A DNA stretch of 64,000 nt from Apricaphanius iberus (lineage: Eukaryota > Chordata > Actinopteri > Cyprinodontiformes > Aphaniidae). The notes beneath the pieces were generated by a model. It was given only the letters and a program-made list of their open reading frames with translations. It had not been told where the DNA came from and did no database searches. Of this stretch, positions 38,433 through 49,280 are shown in pieces. The stretch covers positions 248,001 through 312,000 of the forward strand of contig JAPXFQ010000831.1 of assembly GCA_028564705.1 (NCBI GenBank). Reading direction: 5' to 3'. Numbering within the stretch: the stretch's first letter is position 1; every line of letters starts with the position of its first letter. A program made the position numbers and the translations under genes.

Positions 38433-39640
38433 ATTAGTATTATATTAATATTCTCAGCCACTTCCAGCTTCTGTAATCAATGTAACTCTTGCGTTGCTGA
38501 CCCCCCCATTCCCTGCTAAATCTAGGACAAAATAAGAACAAAAATGAAGCAAGAAAATAAAAGATGGTGCTAATATTTAAAAACTTTTTTTTCTTTCTTT
38601 TATTAAACACCTCATGATGTCAAAGGGTCGGTTCTGATCTGTCTGACTGGGCCAAGGTGTAGATATGTAGTTAGGTTATTTGCTTCACAAGTCCATTTGT
38701 TTTTCACATGAGCTTGTTTTTTAGTGTCATTTAAAAAAAGATAGATTTATTAATAAAATTGGTCATGGATCTGCCATCGTCTAAGCAGCGCTGTCCCAAC
38801 GATACAGTAAATACGTTTAAATGTAGCCAACTTTAGGTGTTTTTTTTGTATCTTTTTTGTGCACTTTTTGTAAAGTTCTAAAATATAAATGTATAACTAC
38901 AGTATATGCTCATCAGCTTCCTGAATTATTTTACCTATAGAAACATATTCCTTCATCCTGAGAGCTATTTTTAATAAAATAATAACTTTTTCTTTTTAAA
39001 TGGCGTTTATCGCTCTTCAGCCGTTAAAACCTTTCTCACTTAGTGTGCGCTTTAGGACCTGCCTGCATCTGAATATAAAAAGACTCTAAATCCTAAAAGT
39101 TTCAGTTTTAATTAATTTAAATGTGTTACACTGCGGATAGACTTCAATATACAACAAACTGCAGATTGCTGGAGATCTGGTCCACATGGATGAGGTAAAC
39201 ACAAGTTACAATGTGTCTGGGCCACTGAGGGAACAAATCACCAATGGTCGCTGATCGGAGTGTAAAACTAGAAGCTATATTTCTTGCAGCTACGCTGTTC
39301 ACTGTTTATGAATGCATTCTGTGTAAAGAATATTATAGCCCATAGGGTAGGTTTGCACTTGAGAGTAACTTGAGTATTTCTTTTATTACATCGATTATCT
39401 CTGTGGGGAAAAGAATAAGAAAAATAAGAGCAATTTGGGTTTTATTCTTGAATATGGGCATTTTTTCCCCTCTCATCACTTCGAGTGAGGTCACTCAAGA
39501 GGAGAAGTGTTGTCTCTTTCATCGTCCTCTATATCCTGTCTCCACCAATTACCGTTTCCACTGCTCGGTTTTAGGAAGGTTGGGTCGTATCCCACATTGT
39601 GATATTTCAAATAAATAAATAATATCTTGGCGGGATGACA
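38433..39640. other. AT-rich intergenic DNA
   Basis: No recognised gene or repeat. Confidence 0.4.
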
Positions 39641-39960
39641 GAAATTTGCGTTTTTCTGTCGTCTCGTTGCGCAAAAGGTCACGAATTCAAAACAAAAGGC
39701 TTCATTTAAGCCTCAGCTTCGCCTCACGGTCTCCAACCTCCAGCAGAGTGTTTGGATGCGTCTCTCTGGTGTTTCTCCTCCCACCAGCTTTATTCTCAGA
39801 CAATGGGAAACCACGACATGTGTGCCATGAGGATGCTCGGGTTCTGAAGGCTCTGCAGAACAATGGTCTTCATCAAGAGGTGAACAGGGATATGTCAGTG
39901 ACGCCCCCTGGTGACAGTGGGTTCCTCCCACACACTGAGGACTCATAGAAGGGTGGTGGT
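39641..39960. promoter_or_regulatory. moderate-GC segment with strong CTCF-like motif
   Basis: A CTCF-like core on the minus strand at 39902-39914 (TCACCAGGGGGCG) matches the 13-base core CCASYAGRKGGCR at 12 positions. The surrounding 300 bp is less AT-rich than its flanks. An open frame of 100 codons covers it, with no domain; treated as chance. Confidence 0.45.
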
Positions 39961-41999
39961 GTAAACAGGTGTAAGCATTGCTGGTTAATCATCGTTTAAC
40001 TTCAGCTAAACTTCTGATTAAATTTGTTGGATCTGATGAAAACTCATACAAAATGTCTGATTTCATAACTTTCATATAATGATCTTGTTTTGTTTTTTTT
40101 AAATGAAGGAACAGATGTGAGTGCAGCAGAAGTGTAGCTGGAGGAATCACTGTAACGAGGGTCTCTGTGTATTTGTGTTTAACTGTTGCATAAGTATCGT
40201 GGGATGAGCTAGGTTCACACAACTAGAAATGGCTGCTTGGTTCACCATTATTAACCGTGTCAAACTTTTAAATAAATCACTCGACACAATCATCTTTTGC
40301 TCCAGTGAGCTCTTACAGCAGGTTTTCGGGGCAATCCCGTCAGAAATGAAGAAAATCAAAACGTTTTCTGCCATGAACACACAGAGCACTTTTTACAATG
40401 CATAAAGCTCTAACCATGCTTGAAGTGATGCGCAAAAATATTGAAAAACATATATTAGATTTTAATTATAAGTATCTTTTAGTCGATTTGTTTATTTTAA
40501 ATGTCTTATTATCAGAATTATTTAAAATAAATACATAATTTTTATTACTTTGTTTACTCAGTCATGCTCAACAAAATTAAGCTTTGTTGACAAATATATA
40601 TATAAACTTTAATGTAAAAATGAAACAGATTTCAACAGAATAATAGCAATTGATTAAGGAATGTTTAACAAAAAACATGTGAATGCATGAATATTTATAA
40701 ATATAAAGAGGACCAGCCCGTTGGTGCTTGTTGTCTCACAACAACAGGAATTGAGAACTTTATATACAATATATACACCTTTTATAGTCACTGTATGCAA
40801 TTTGTTGCTGAAAAAAAGAATTAAGTTTTCGATAATGTTCTCAGTTATGGGGGAGTTGTAGTTTTCTAGAAAAAAATATTCAGTAAATATTATGTTAAAG
40901 TTGTAAATCTTACCATGACTCCTGATTACAATGACAATTTATATGTATTTGAACCCCAAAATAACGGTTGTAGTCGGGCAGCAGCGGCTATCTTTTCTGA
41001 TGCCAAATTGCCTGAAAAACTGTTCCTGAACAGATAATTCAATTCAATCATCTCAAGGCACAGAAGGCAAATAGAATCTGTTTATATGCAGAAATGTGTT
41101 AATCTATTGAATTACATGGACAGATTTGCATTTATTTGCATGTATTTCAGTTTGTTTGTGGTCACACACCAATGTCCTGCATCTAAAAGACATACCCATC
41201 AACAAGACAAAGAAGGAGGTGTTACTACTGGATAACATTTACAGCAGCTCTGGCCTTCAAAAAATAAGTGTTTGTGGGGAAAACAATGTTCTTCACATGT
41301 TCATTAAACTCTGTTCAGCTGATAGCAATAAGAAACTGATAAATAGTGGAACATTCCATCTCTCATTAAACATATGAATAAAGATGATAAAAAACAAACC
41401 TTTAACAGATTAAACCTTTCTCTTACATGTTCCGTATTTTCCAAAAATGTAAAACTTAATAATTATTTTTTGATGTTATTTTCTTACTCTTGAAAATATT
41501 TGTCTTATTGACTCATTTCTATGAATGATATAGAGAAGGGAATGTAATGCAGAGATGTACAATCTGTTATCTATGAACATCTTTATTTATTGGATATTAT
41601 GGTGTCTAGATGCTACAAAATGTTAACAGTAATGGGTCTGAAATCAAGGGAAAACACTTTTATGAGCTTTAGGAAAGGGATGTTTTATCTATTTTCAACG
41701 TAGACTGTGTTTCCTTTAGTCCTATGGCAGATGGAACACTGTTCAAACACCGTTCCCTTGTTAAACTCATCGGAGGCTGTCCTAAACTCTGTCAGGTGAA
41801 AAACACCACAGTATCTGATTCAAAGTTTAGCAGTTAAATCAATGAAATAGGCTTTTTGCTGGCAGCCAAATCTGAAATCATAGATTGATGTGCTGACTGC
41901 TGCACTCAACCCAAACACAAGACTGTCCCAGGAACAAGGCTTTGCACTAAATACAGAAACAAGAATTCAGTTCAGACCATAGAAAAGCAACTTTGAATG
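39961..41999. other. AT-rich intergenic DNA
   Basis: An antisense retroposon-tail trace near 41040-41090 (AATCATCTCAAGGCAC). Otherwise nothing recognised. Confidence 0.35.
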
Positions 42000-42235
42000 T
42001 AGTGCTGTGTTGAAAAAAATCGGGAAATCGATTCTTTTAGAAATCGAATCCATTCGAAAGTTCTAACATTTATTTTATTTTGAAAGGGTTAATACAGTTA
42101 CCCTGGGAACTGTATTAACCCAACCATGTTAAGTCATGGAATTAAAGGCATATAATTAAGATAACAACAGAACAAAGAACATTTTTAATAGCACTGACCC
42201 ATATCTGTATCAAATTCGACTACATTGAAAGCATA
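42000..42235. mobile_element. MITE with TAGTGCTGTG end, copy 2
   Basis: Starts TAGTGCTGTGTTGAAAAAAA-like, keeps GAAATCGATTC motifs and the shared block TTTTTAATAGCACTGACCCA near 42183-42202. The right part is decayed. Same family as 14121-14512. Confidence 0.5.
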
Positions 42236-43100
42236 TCCAGTGAACTAGTGACTGAAAAGGGTGGCACCTTCATATGGAATACCACAAGAAAAGAAAAGAA
42301 ATGTAATATGCATTGTGAAAAAATATTCGTGTATATTGGATTTGGCTAATTATACTAAAATTGAAATTTGAATTGTTCTTTTTTGGTTTGGCCCTAAATT
42401 ACAAGGCTGGAGTTCATCTGGAGCTCAAAGATCAACTTGGTTACTCTTCACTAAACATAAATGGTTCTAAAACGCAACTCGAGATTCAGGAAACCTTTAC
42501 TGTTGTGGTGAAAATAGACAAATTGGGCTTTTTTAAATGGTTTTTAATACCCTATAATACCTGTACATCTTTCCAGATTGGTTGTTTTGAGCAAGAGCAT
42601 GAAAGGACCACCAATGTGTGCTGGGATAAATGAGTAAAATATCAACATACTGGACAGCTGAAGAATTTCAGCACCATGGACAGAAGCCCTGCTCATAATT
42701 TCTTCATCCAACTCATAAATAATCTCCTGCTGTTTATTGCAACCATATTCGCATAATTTCAAGGCTGAGCAATCGCTTTATGTTTTCTTTCAGAGGGCGA
42801 AATCAATTCAAAAATAAAAATCCAAAATGGAAACTTTAACCTAATGTAAAATGTTATTTGTTTTGTAGAAGTTTTTTCAGAACCTTTTCCGGAAAAAAAT
42901 CAAGTTAACAACTCAGAGAAGTCTGAAAACCCAACAGCGTCATGACATAACTGGAACTTAAATGAGACTTTATTGACCACATTGTGTTTCTACTGGTTCC
43001 AGCTTCAGGAGTTTAGCTGACATTGATTGGTTCCTTTTATTGTGTTTTTTTTCTTTTTCTTTAAATGAATCTGTTCCATGACATGTCTGTAGGAATATCG
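42236..43100. other. intergenic DNA, unclassified
   Basis: AT-rich. A 90-codon frame at 42361-42633 has no domain. No repeat family recognised. Confidence 0.35.
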
Positions 43101-43275
43101 ATCAGCGATTGAGCGAATTTCGCTGCAGCACAATGTGAGAGGCGCTTTTGTTTGTGGGGGCTTTTGTTTTGAAAGACGCTGCCGGATTAGAAAGAAAACT
43201 CGTGGTGCATTGTGGGATTACTAGTATCGACACAACAGAGCAGGAAGCTGCGACTGCTGGAGGTCAGTTGGGGGC
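43101..43275 (+). promoter_or_regulatory. orphan promoter-like segment
   Basis: A short CpG-containing island with GCATTGTGGGA at 43207-43217, close to the ZNF143-type promoter motif. About 45 nt later comes a usable splice donor (CTGGAG|GTCAGT, 43262/43263). This is the layout of a small first exon, but no downstream exon is recognised. It could serve an unannotated non-coding RNA or come from a mobile element. Confidence 0.3.
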
Positions 43276-43384
43276 ATGAAATGCTCCTTTGTTTGTTTTT
43301 TTAAAGTTGAAGCTGTTTGTTTATCTTTGCTATTTGTTGTATCAAAGTATCAAGTCAAGTCAGTAGTAAGTAGATGCATCTTTG

Positions 43385-44110
43385 GTCTGTGTAGATAGAT
43401 CTCAGTCAGGTTGCACATCTGGACACTGCAGTTTTCCTCCATTCTTCCTGGAAAACTGTTCAAGCCCCATCGGATTGAGGTCTGGGCTTTGACTGGGCCA
43501 CTCCAGATCATCCACCTTCTTGTCTTCAAGCCTGGGTGTTTTCGGTTTGTTGTTTCGCTGGAAAATAAATGTTCTCAGTTGATGGAAAGAAACGGTCCTC
43601 AAACATTTCTCTGTATTTTACTGCATTTATTTTACATTCTACCTTTACAAACCTTCCAGGACCTGCAGCAAAAAAGCCTCACCACGGGGTGATGCCGCCA
43701 CCATCATGCTTCAAGTGGGGGGGTTGTGTGTCTTGTGTCCACTAAACATACCCACATGTCTGATGGCCAAAAAGCTCCATTTTGGTCTCATCAGATCGAT
43801 GAGCTTTCTCACGTCACCCTGGACTTCTCCATGTGCCTTTTAGCAAAGGTTAGCTGAGCCTTGATATGAATTTTATTCAACAGTGGTTTTCTCATTGCCA
43901 CTCTGCTCTGCAGCTTTGACTGGTGACAGCTGTTGTCTGTAGAGTCTCTCTTAAAAGTTTGTAACCCGTTACAGTGCAGTCCTAGGTGTCCTGGTGGCCT
44001 TTTCTCACTAGTCGTCTTGCACAGCCAATCAGTTTGTAGGTTGCCCTGATCTAGAAAAATTTATACACAAGCCATGTTGCTTCCATCTCTTGTGGGAGAT
44101 TGTCAATGAT
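43385..44110 (-). pseudogene. Tc1-like transposase, minus strand, decayed
   Basis: Read on the minus strand. The antisense phrases GAGGTCTGGGCTTTGACTGG (coding EWPSQSPDLNP, here 43480-43510) and GGTCTCATCAG (coding SDE at about 43783) mark the catalytic core. The VWWRR-like and N-terminal parts follow to about 44110. Frames are broken. Confidence 0.65.
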
Positions 44111-45430
44111 CTACTGGGGTGGCAGAGGGTGGCATTTCCCAGCCTAAAAGAAAGCCTTGCCACCCCTGCTGCCAGCTATGAATTCAAGAAGAAGAAGTAA
44201 ATGGGCCAAGATCTTTTTTCCACTAACGTTGAATGCAGCACAACATAACCCGGTACGGGCTCCGGACTTCTGATTGGCAGGATGTGAGAGAACAGCAGAC
44301 TGCAGAGATTGGCAGGAAAGAGGTAAAAACTAAATAACTGTGCCAGATTAGGAAATTGAATATTATTTCAAGATTAGTCCTAAAACTTTTAATGAGATGA
44401 TAAAATAATTAAAAGTATCATTTTGAGATATGTGAAGTAAGCCAGAGAAGTTGAAATCCTTATGTTTGTCCAGAAAACAAAGTAAAATTACTTTAGATCT
44501 ACAGAAATAAGAGAAAAGGTAGGTATTTTTTTACTCACCAAAGATTAAGGGAAAAAGAGAATAACCTGCTGAGTAAGGCGGAAGGAGACAAAGTGGAGGA
44601 AGCGAGAGAGGAGCAACAGAAAAGTGATGGAGGCCATAGACTTGACGATCATCGACAGAAGGAAGTGACAGAACGGCACACTGGTGAGAAGATGGAGGAG
44701 GGAGAGACTTGCTAAGATGAAAAAGGAGTGAGAGAAATGCAGAGCAACATGCAGGGTTCAGCCAGTGAAAGGAGAGAGTCTGAGGCATCACCAAGAACAT
44801 CCAGTCGAGGTGGTCCACATGGTCTGGTAATATTACTAAATACGGAATACTGAGATTCTGAACCTTCTCCAGCTTCAATGTGTCTTTATTATATTATAAT
44901 GTACACCATCCAAGATAAATAAACAGAGAATCTGTTTGGATGAAACATATAATTGGTGCTATAATTTGGTTTAGTAAATGTTTTCACCGTTAAACTATCC
45001 CTTTGTTTGTATTCGATAATATGGAACCACAGTTGTGATTTTGTTTTTGTTTTTTTTGTTTAAACATTTAGAAATTGAAAAACATAAAACTTGCCGAAGA
45101 ATCTGCAAAATAGCAACAGGGATTTCTAACAAATGTCCGTAGTGCTAAATATGTCTGGATAAGAAAGTACAGTTGTAATACTAAAGCATTTTCTTCCAAA
45201 GAGGAACACACTCTGGTTAATTTTCTTTAGATGGACATTTTTTTGTGTGTGTGTTTTGATTTTGTTTATTTTTTAAATCAAGTCGGAAGAAAATGCCAAA
45301 CACGAGCGATTTAGAAACCAAATCTTCAGGTGTTCTAAGGATGAAAGGGCATTTTAATTTGATTATGATGTATTTTGGGTTCAATTCCAGCATTTTGATA
45401 TATAGTTTTTATTGTTTCTTAAAGTATTTT
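44111..45430. other. intergenic DNA, unclassified
   Basis: A 115-codon minus-strand frame at 44531-44878 shows no domain. No repeat recognised apart from homopolymers. Confidence 0.3.
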
Positions 45431-45476
45431 TGTATATATATCTATATATAGATATATATATAGATATATATACTGA
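45431..45476. repeat. AT-rich TATATC/GATATA palindromic simple repeat
   Basis: TATATATC and GATATATA words alternate, able to form a hairpin. Confidence 0.8.
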
Positions 45477-45479
45477 CTT

Positions 45480-45700
45480 GGTGGAACTTTCTCCCATATT
45501 CCTATCTGCATCTCTGCCACAGTGATCTTTCTTTAATGATTTCTCAGTTTTGCTGGGCGGCCAGGTTTACGAAGAGTTCTGGTCGTAGTAGTCGAAATAG
45601 CAGAACCATCTCAAGGAAGATCATATGAAATGGACCGTCATGTTTGGTTTTCAGAGGACCAAGGTACAACACCACACTAGACACGGAACCAGGTTTTGAG
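45480..45700 (-). pseudogene. Tc1-like transposase N-terminal fragment
   Basis: Antisense phrases ATCTCTGCCACAGTGATCTT and TTGCTGGGCGGCCAGGTTTA encode the helix-turn-helix and GRPxx linker region of Tc1 transposases. CATCTCAAGGAAGATCATATG-like sequence is the start-proximal part. It is short and broken. Confidence 0.55.
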
Positions 45701-46560
45701 AATTAAATTGTTTATTTTAAAACAGGAATGAAGTTGGTCGTCTCAGGAAACACCAGGTGTGAAGTCGAGTGACCAGCTGGAGAAGGTAAGTAAGAATGTT
45801 TATTCTAGGTAAGAACAAATCGGGAATGTAGATATGGATATGTGTCTTACGGTTGCAGCAAAGGAAATGGATGGGAGGAATGTAAGTCGGGTCGGATGAC
45901 TGAGGATGGCTGGGAGTGGGTGAGTGAATCCTGACCTTCCCCGGTGATGTTTGCAGATGGAGGCCTGGAGGAGTTCCAGCTTTCCCAGTGTGGATTGTAG
46001 ATGGAGGTTCCAGCTGAGATGTGAGCAACAGGTGAGGAAGATCTTGGGAGGATAACCAGTGATCTTACTGAATAAACTCTTGTCTTTATATTGTAGGTGA
46101 TTGTTGTTGGGGGGGTGGACAGATGACCAGCGAGACGGTGGCAGAGGAGAAGGAGAGACTGGCTACGATCAGCGCAGAGAGGCTGACCAGGGAGATGAAC
46201 GGAACAAGGAGCAGCTCAACTTGGGGAGATCCAAAGGATTGTCGAGGTTTCTGAACAACACAGAAAAGTTGAGTCCCAGGCTAAACCGTGAAGGTAATAA
46301 TATCTAGGAAGATAACCAGAGGTTATTCGGCTAATACCACGCTGATAGCGAGAACCATCTGGCGTCAGCTTGCCAGTTCTGCTCTTCTTTTAAGCTGGTG
46401 GTTGCCATCTGTCACGCCCCGGGAGAAAGCTGGAGAAGGAGCAGGAATACACCCACTCACCAGCACACAGTCACAGGAACCCAAAAGTACCCCCCCCCCT
46501 CCTCCCCCCTCTCTAACGGACGCCTCCTGGTGACCGACTACAGGTAGAAGCAGTTGAAGC
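45701..46560 (+). other. exon-like segment set of unknown origin
   Basis: Consensus splice signals occur in order on the plus strand: donor AAG|GTAAGT at 45785/45786; acceptor TTTGCAG at 45956 and donor CAG|GTGAGG at 46031/46032, bounding a 75-nt open segment that starts with ATG; and acceptor TTGTAG at 46096. GC is higher than around. No protein is recognised. It could be a non-coding RNA locus or a retroelement piece. Confidence 0.3.
46521..46533 (-). promoter_or_regulatory. CTCF-like motif, minus orientation
   Basis: TCACCAGGAGGCG on the minus strand, 11 of 13 core positions. Confidence 0.35.
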
Positions 46561-46659
46561 CGCAAAGTCAGCGATGAGTTAATCATCCAGTATAAAGGAG
46601 CGAGGAACCCACTTGTCTTCCTGTGGACTGCGTGGAACATGTAGAGCTAATGAGTTAAA

Positions 46660-47215
46660 TATGGGTGTCACTGAAAAGGATCCGAATAATTATGACCATG
46701 TGATATTTCATGCAATGAAACAAAGACTGAAAATTTATAGAGGTCTGAAGTATTTCGATACCCACCACATATTTTCTGATAATGGTTTTAACCGCTGATC
46801 TGTTCTCACAAAGCTGCTTGCCTATTGTAGATCGGCTCATCACAATCTTATTCAGGTGTACAATCTTGTCTCTATTGTCCTTTGACGGCTCATTGGTATT
46901 GGCCATGGTGGAGGTTGGAGTCTGACTGTTTGAAGGTGTGGACAGGTGTCTTACATACAAATAACAAGCTGAAACAGGCATTAATACAGGTAACACGTGG
47001 AAGATAGGAGAGCTTTATACAAATAAATTATTTAAAAATTATCCAATGTGATATTTTACATTTTCTTTTTTACATTCCGTCTCTCACAGTTGAAGTGTAT
47101 CTCTGATTAACATTAAAGGCCTCTCTCATATTTTTAAATGGAACAACTTGAACAATTGGTGGCTGCTAAATACTTTTTTGGCCCCACTGGCATACTTTCA
47201 ATAACCTTTTCTTGA
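46660..47215 (-). mobile_element. Tc1-like transposon, 5' part with transposase start
   Basis: On the minus strand, an ATG at about 46907 opens MANTNEPSKDNRDKIVHL and runs on through MSRSTIGKQLCENRSAVKTIIRKY, the first helix-turn-helix of a Tc1-like transposase. Further right on the plus strand come the conserved 5' phrases GACAGGTGTCTTACATAC, GGCCTCTCTCATATTTTTAA and TAAATACTTTTTTGGCCCCA, which are the non-coding end of such elements. The catalytic part is missing. Confidence 0.65.
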
Positions 47216-48139
47216 TCTGCTTGTAGTGTTCTTGTCCTTCATGCTGTAATTGTAGCCAGGAACATTGATCAACCAGTGACTGCTAACACTGATTTGCTGA
47301 ACCTGTGGTGAATTGAGTAAGTCTCTTCAAAAAGGATGAATATGTATGCAGTCACTAATCAGTAATTTAATGTTAATTAATATAACGTGTCATTATTTTA
47401 TAGAATTCACTGTAACATAAAAGGTTTATTTAGTAAATTTTTTTTGTCAGAAATGTCAAACTCTGTTCACCATGATTGAGTTGTAAGCATCCAAGCAGCT
47501 GATTGAAGCTGATTATAGTATTTATGCTGTTTGGATCACCTGGGGTGATGTGAAAACAATTTACCCCCTTACAAATTTCTGCTGTGTATGCTTTTTTTGT
47601 TGTAAAACTTTAAATATAAAACCAGGGATGTTACCTAATATCAGGTTTTGCCACTCTTGGCAGTGCAAATTCTGACAATGTGTTTTTATTGTCTTTCTTT
47701 TTTTTTTTACATCACTGTAGTCTTTTTTTCCCCTTTACGGTTCAATTTATTTCACGTTTTCACCACTAAATTTGTACCTCAATATCAAGTCCAGAAAAAG
47801 TGTTGTCCGGCGAAAATAACACAATTTTACCTACTGAAACATAAAAAGTTTGAAGAATTCATACATTAATCTTTCTTTGAGAAGGTTTTGCGTGTCATTG
47901 TGTCCAGTCTGATTCAAATAGTTAACTAATCTCTCTTATTGGATGTTTTCCTGTTTTCCTGCTGAAAAAGAACTATCTGGACATTTCACTATATCCATAT
48001 GAACATTGTGCAAATTCTTTTAGCAAATCAATTTGGATGTGTCATAATTTTCTCCAGCTACACAGAAACAAAACTTCCTCTTTGTTCCAAACATGAATGT
48101 TTAAGAGTCAGCACACAGCTTCAGTTAAAACAGCTGAAA
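47216..48139. other. intergenic DNA, possibly further decayed repeat
   Basis: Phrases near 47325-47345 recall Tc1-type non-coding ends, but too weakly to call. Otherwise AT-rich and unclassified. Confidence 0.3.
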
Positions 48140-48618
48140 ACTACTGATCATGACTGATATCTAGGAGTAACGACTGACTCTGTCCCAAACCTTCAGAATT
48201 ACAAAGTCATAATCCGTACAGCAGCAATACATTAGAGCTATGTCACCTTATTAACCTTCCAGAGAACTCAGGTCCTCTGGTTCAGGTGTTCGCTGAATCC
48301 TCACAGTCAGAAACAAACATTCAGAATTAGGGTTTCAGTTTCTATGCTTCTTTAATCTGGAACTGACTTCCAAAAAAAAAAAGTAAAGTGCTGAAACACT
48401 GAGTTCCTTTAAATCAAGGCTAAAAACTAATTTTTTTAGAACCACATTTGATTAATAACAACTGGAAGATCATTGTACATCAGTTTTTATTCCAGTTTTT
48501 TAAATTAATTTTCTTCAATATACCACTATCACTTTCATGTTTTCATTATGTAAAGCATTTTGAATGTTCCTAATGCTTAAATGTGCTAAAATATCTTCTC
48601 TTGTTTTGCCTTGCCTTA
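48140..48618 (+). mobile_element. 3' end of a non-LTR retrotransposon
   Basis: The phrase CACTGAGTTCCTTTAAATCA followed by AGGCTAAAAACTAA, and upstream sequence encoding a LWN.LP-type motif (TTTAATCTGGAACTGACTTC), match the end of the reverse-transcriptase ORF and 3' tail of a common L2/Rex1-type fish LINE. The tail runs through TGTAAAGCATTTTGAATG to TTGCCTTGCCTTA. It is 5'-truncated and frameshifted. Confidence 0.6.
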
Positions 48619-48631
48619 CCACTAGATGGAA
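48619..48631 (+). promoter_or_regulatory. CTCF-like motif, plus orientation
   Basis: CCACTAGATGGAA matches 12 of 13 core positions. It lies directly after the LINE tail. Confidence 0.4.
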
Positions 48632-49144
48632 ACACCGCCTGAGGAAAAGAGTCGAGCTCTGCTTTTCTACGAAGACTTGAGCAGTTGTTTTGTTTGTTTC
48701 TGAATCTGCAAACAAACTTTCAGCAATATATTATTTATCTGGTTAAATGTTCCAAGAAATAAAGCATTTCTTGTTCATAGACAATGAATTATTTGGTTAA
48801 TTTCCTTTAAAGAGTCCTGAAACAAGACCATTAAACCGAAATGGGCTGTATCAAAATCCTTTTTTATTGTTGTTTCGTAATATTCTAATTTTGTATGAGG
48901 CTGAATTGTAAGTCTTTAGATAAAGATATGAAATAAACACTTGCACCATGTCACTTGGTGTGCAATTAATTTTTGAAAGAAATTGATGTTAGAATGATTT
49001 ACTAATTTATTGAGAAGCACTTTTTTTCACCATGTTGCTGGTTTCAAACTGCGACTATCATTTATAAGCCATTTATAGTTTGACAAAAATAAGGGAATTT
49101 TTCACAAATCCATTGATACGTTTACTTGTAGTAACGCAGTATGA
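48632..49144. other. intergenic DNA, unclassified
   Basis: AT-rich, no feature seen. Confidence 0.4.
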
Positions 49145-49157
49145 CCACCAGATGGAG
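49145..49157 (+). promoter_or_regulatory. CTCF-like motif, plus orientation
   Basis: CCACCAGATGGAG matches 12 of 13 core positions. Confidence 0.4.
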
Positions 49158-49220
49158 CCCAAGAGCTGTAAAAGTTAAGTGTAGAATTTAAGAAGTGGGA
49201 GAGAAATGAGGTGTCTAGTT

Positions 49221-49280
49221 TATTAATAATAATAATAATAATAATAATAATTATAATAATAATTATTATTATTATTATAT
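49221..49280. repeat. (ATA)n/(ATT)n compound microsatellite
   Basis: TAATAA units turn into ATTATT units at about 49260, making a perfect-looking hairpin. Confidence 0.95.

Noticed and set aside
39646..39948. 100-codon plus-strand frame around the CTCF-like motif
   Set aside because: No domain, no ATG-supported start, and no splice partners; kept only as regulatory candidate.
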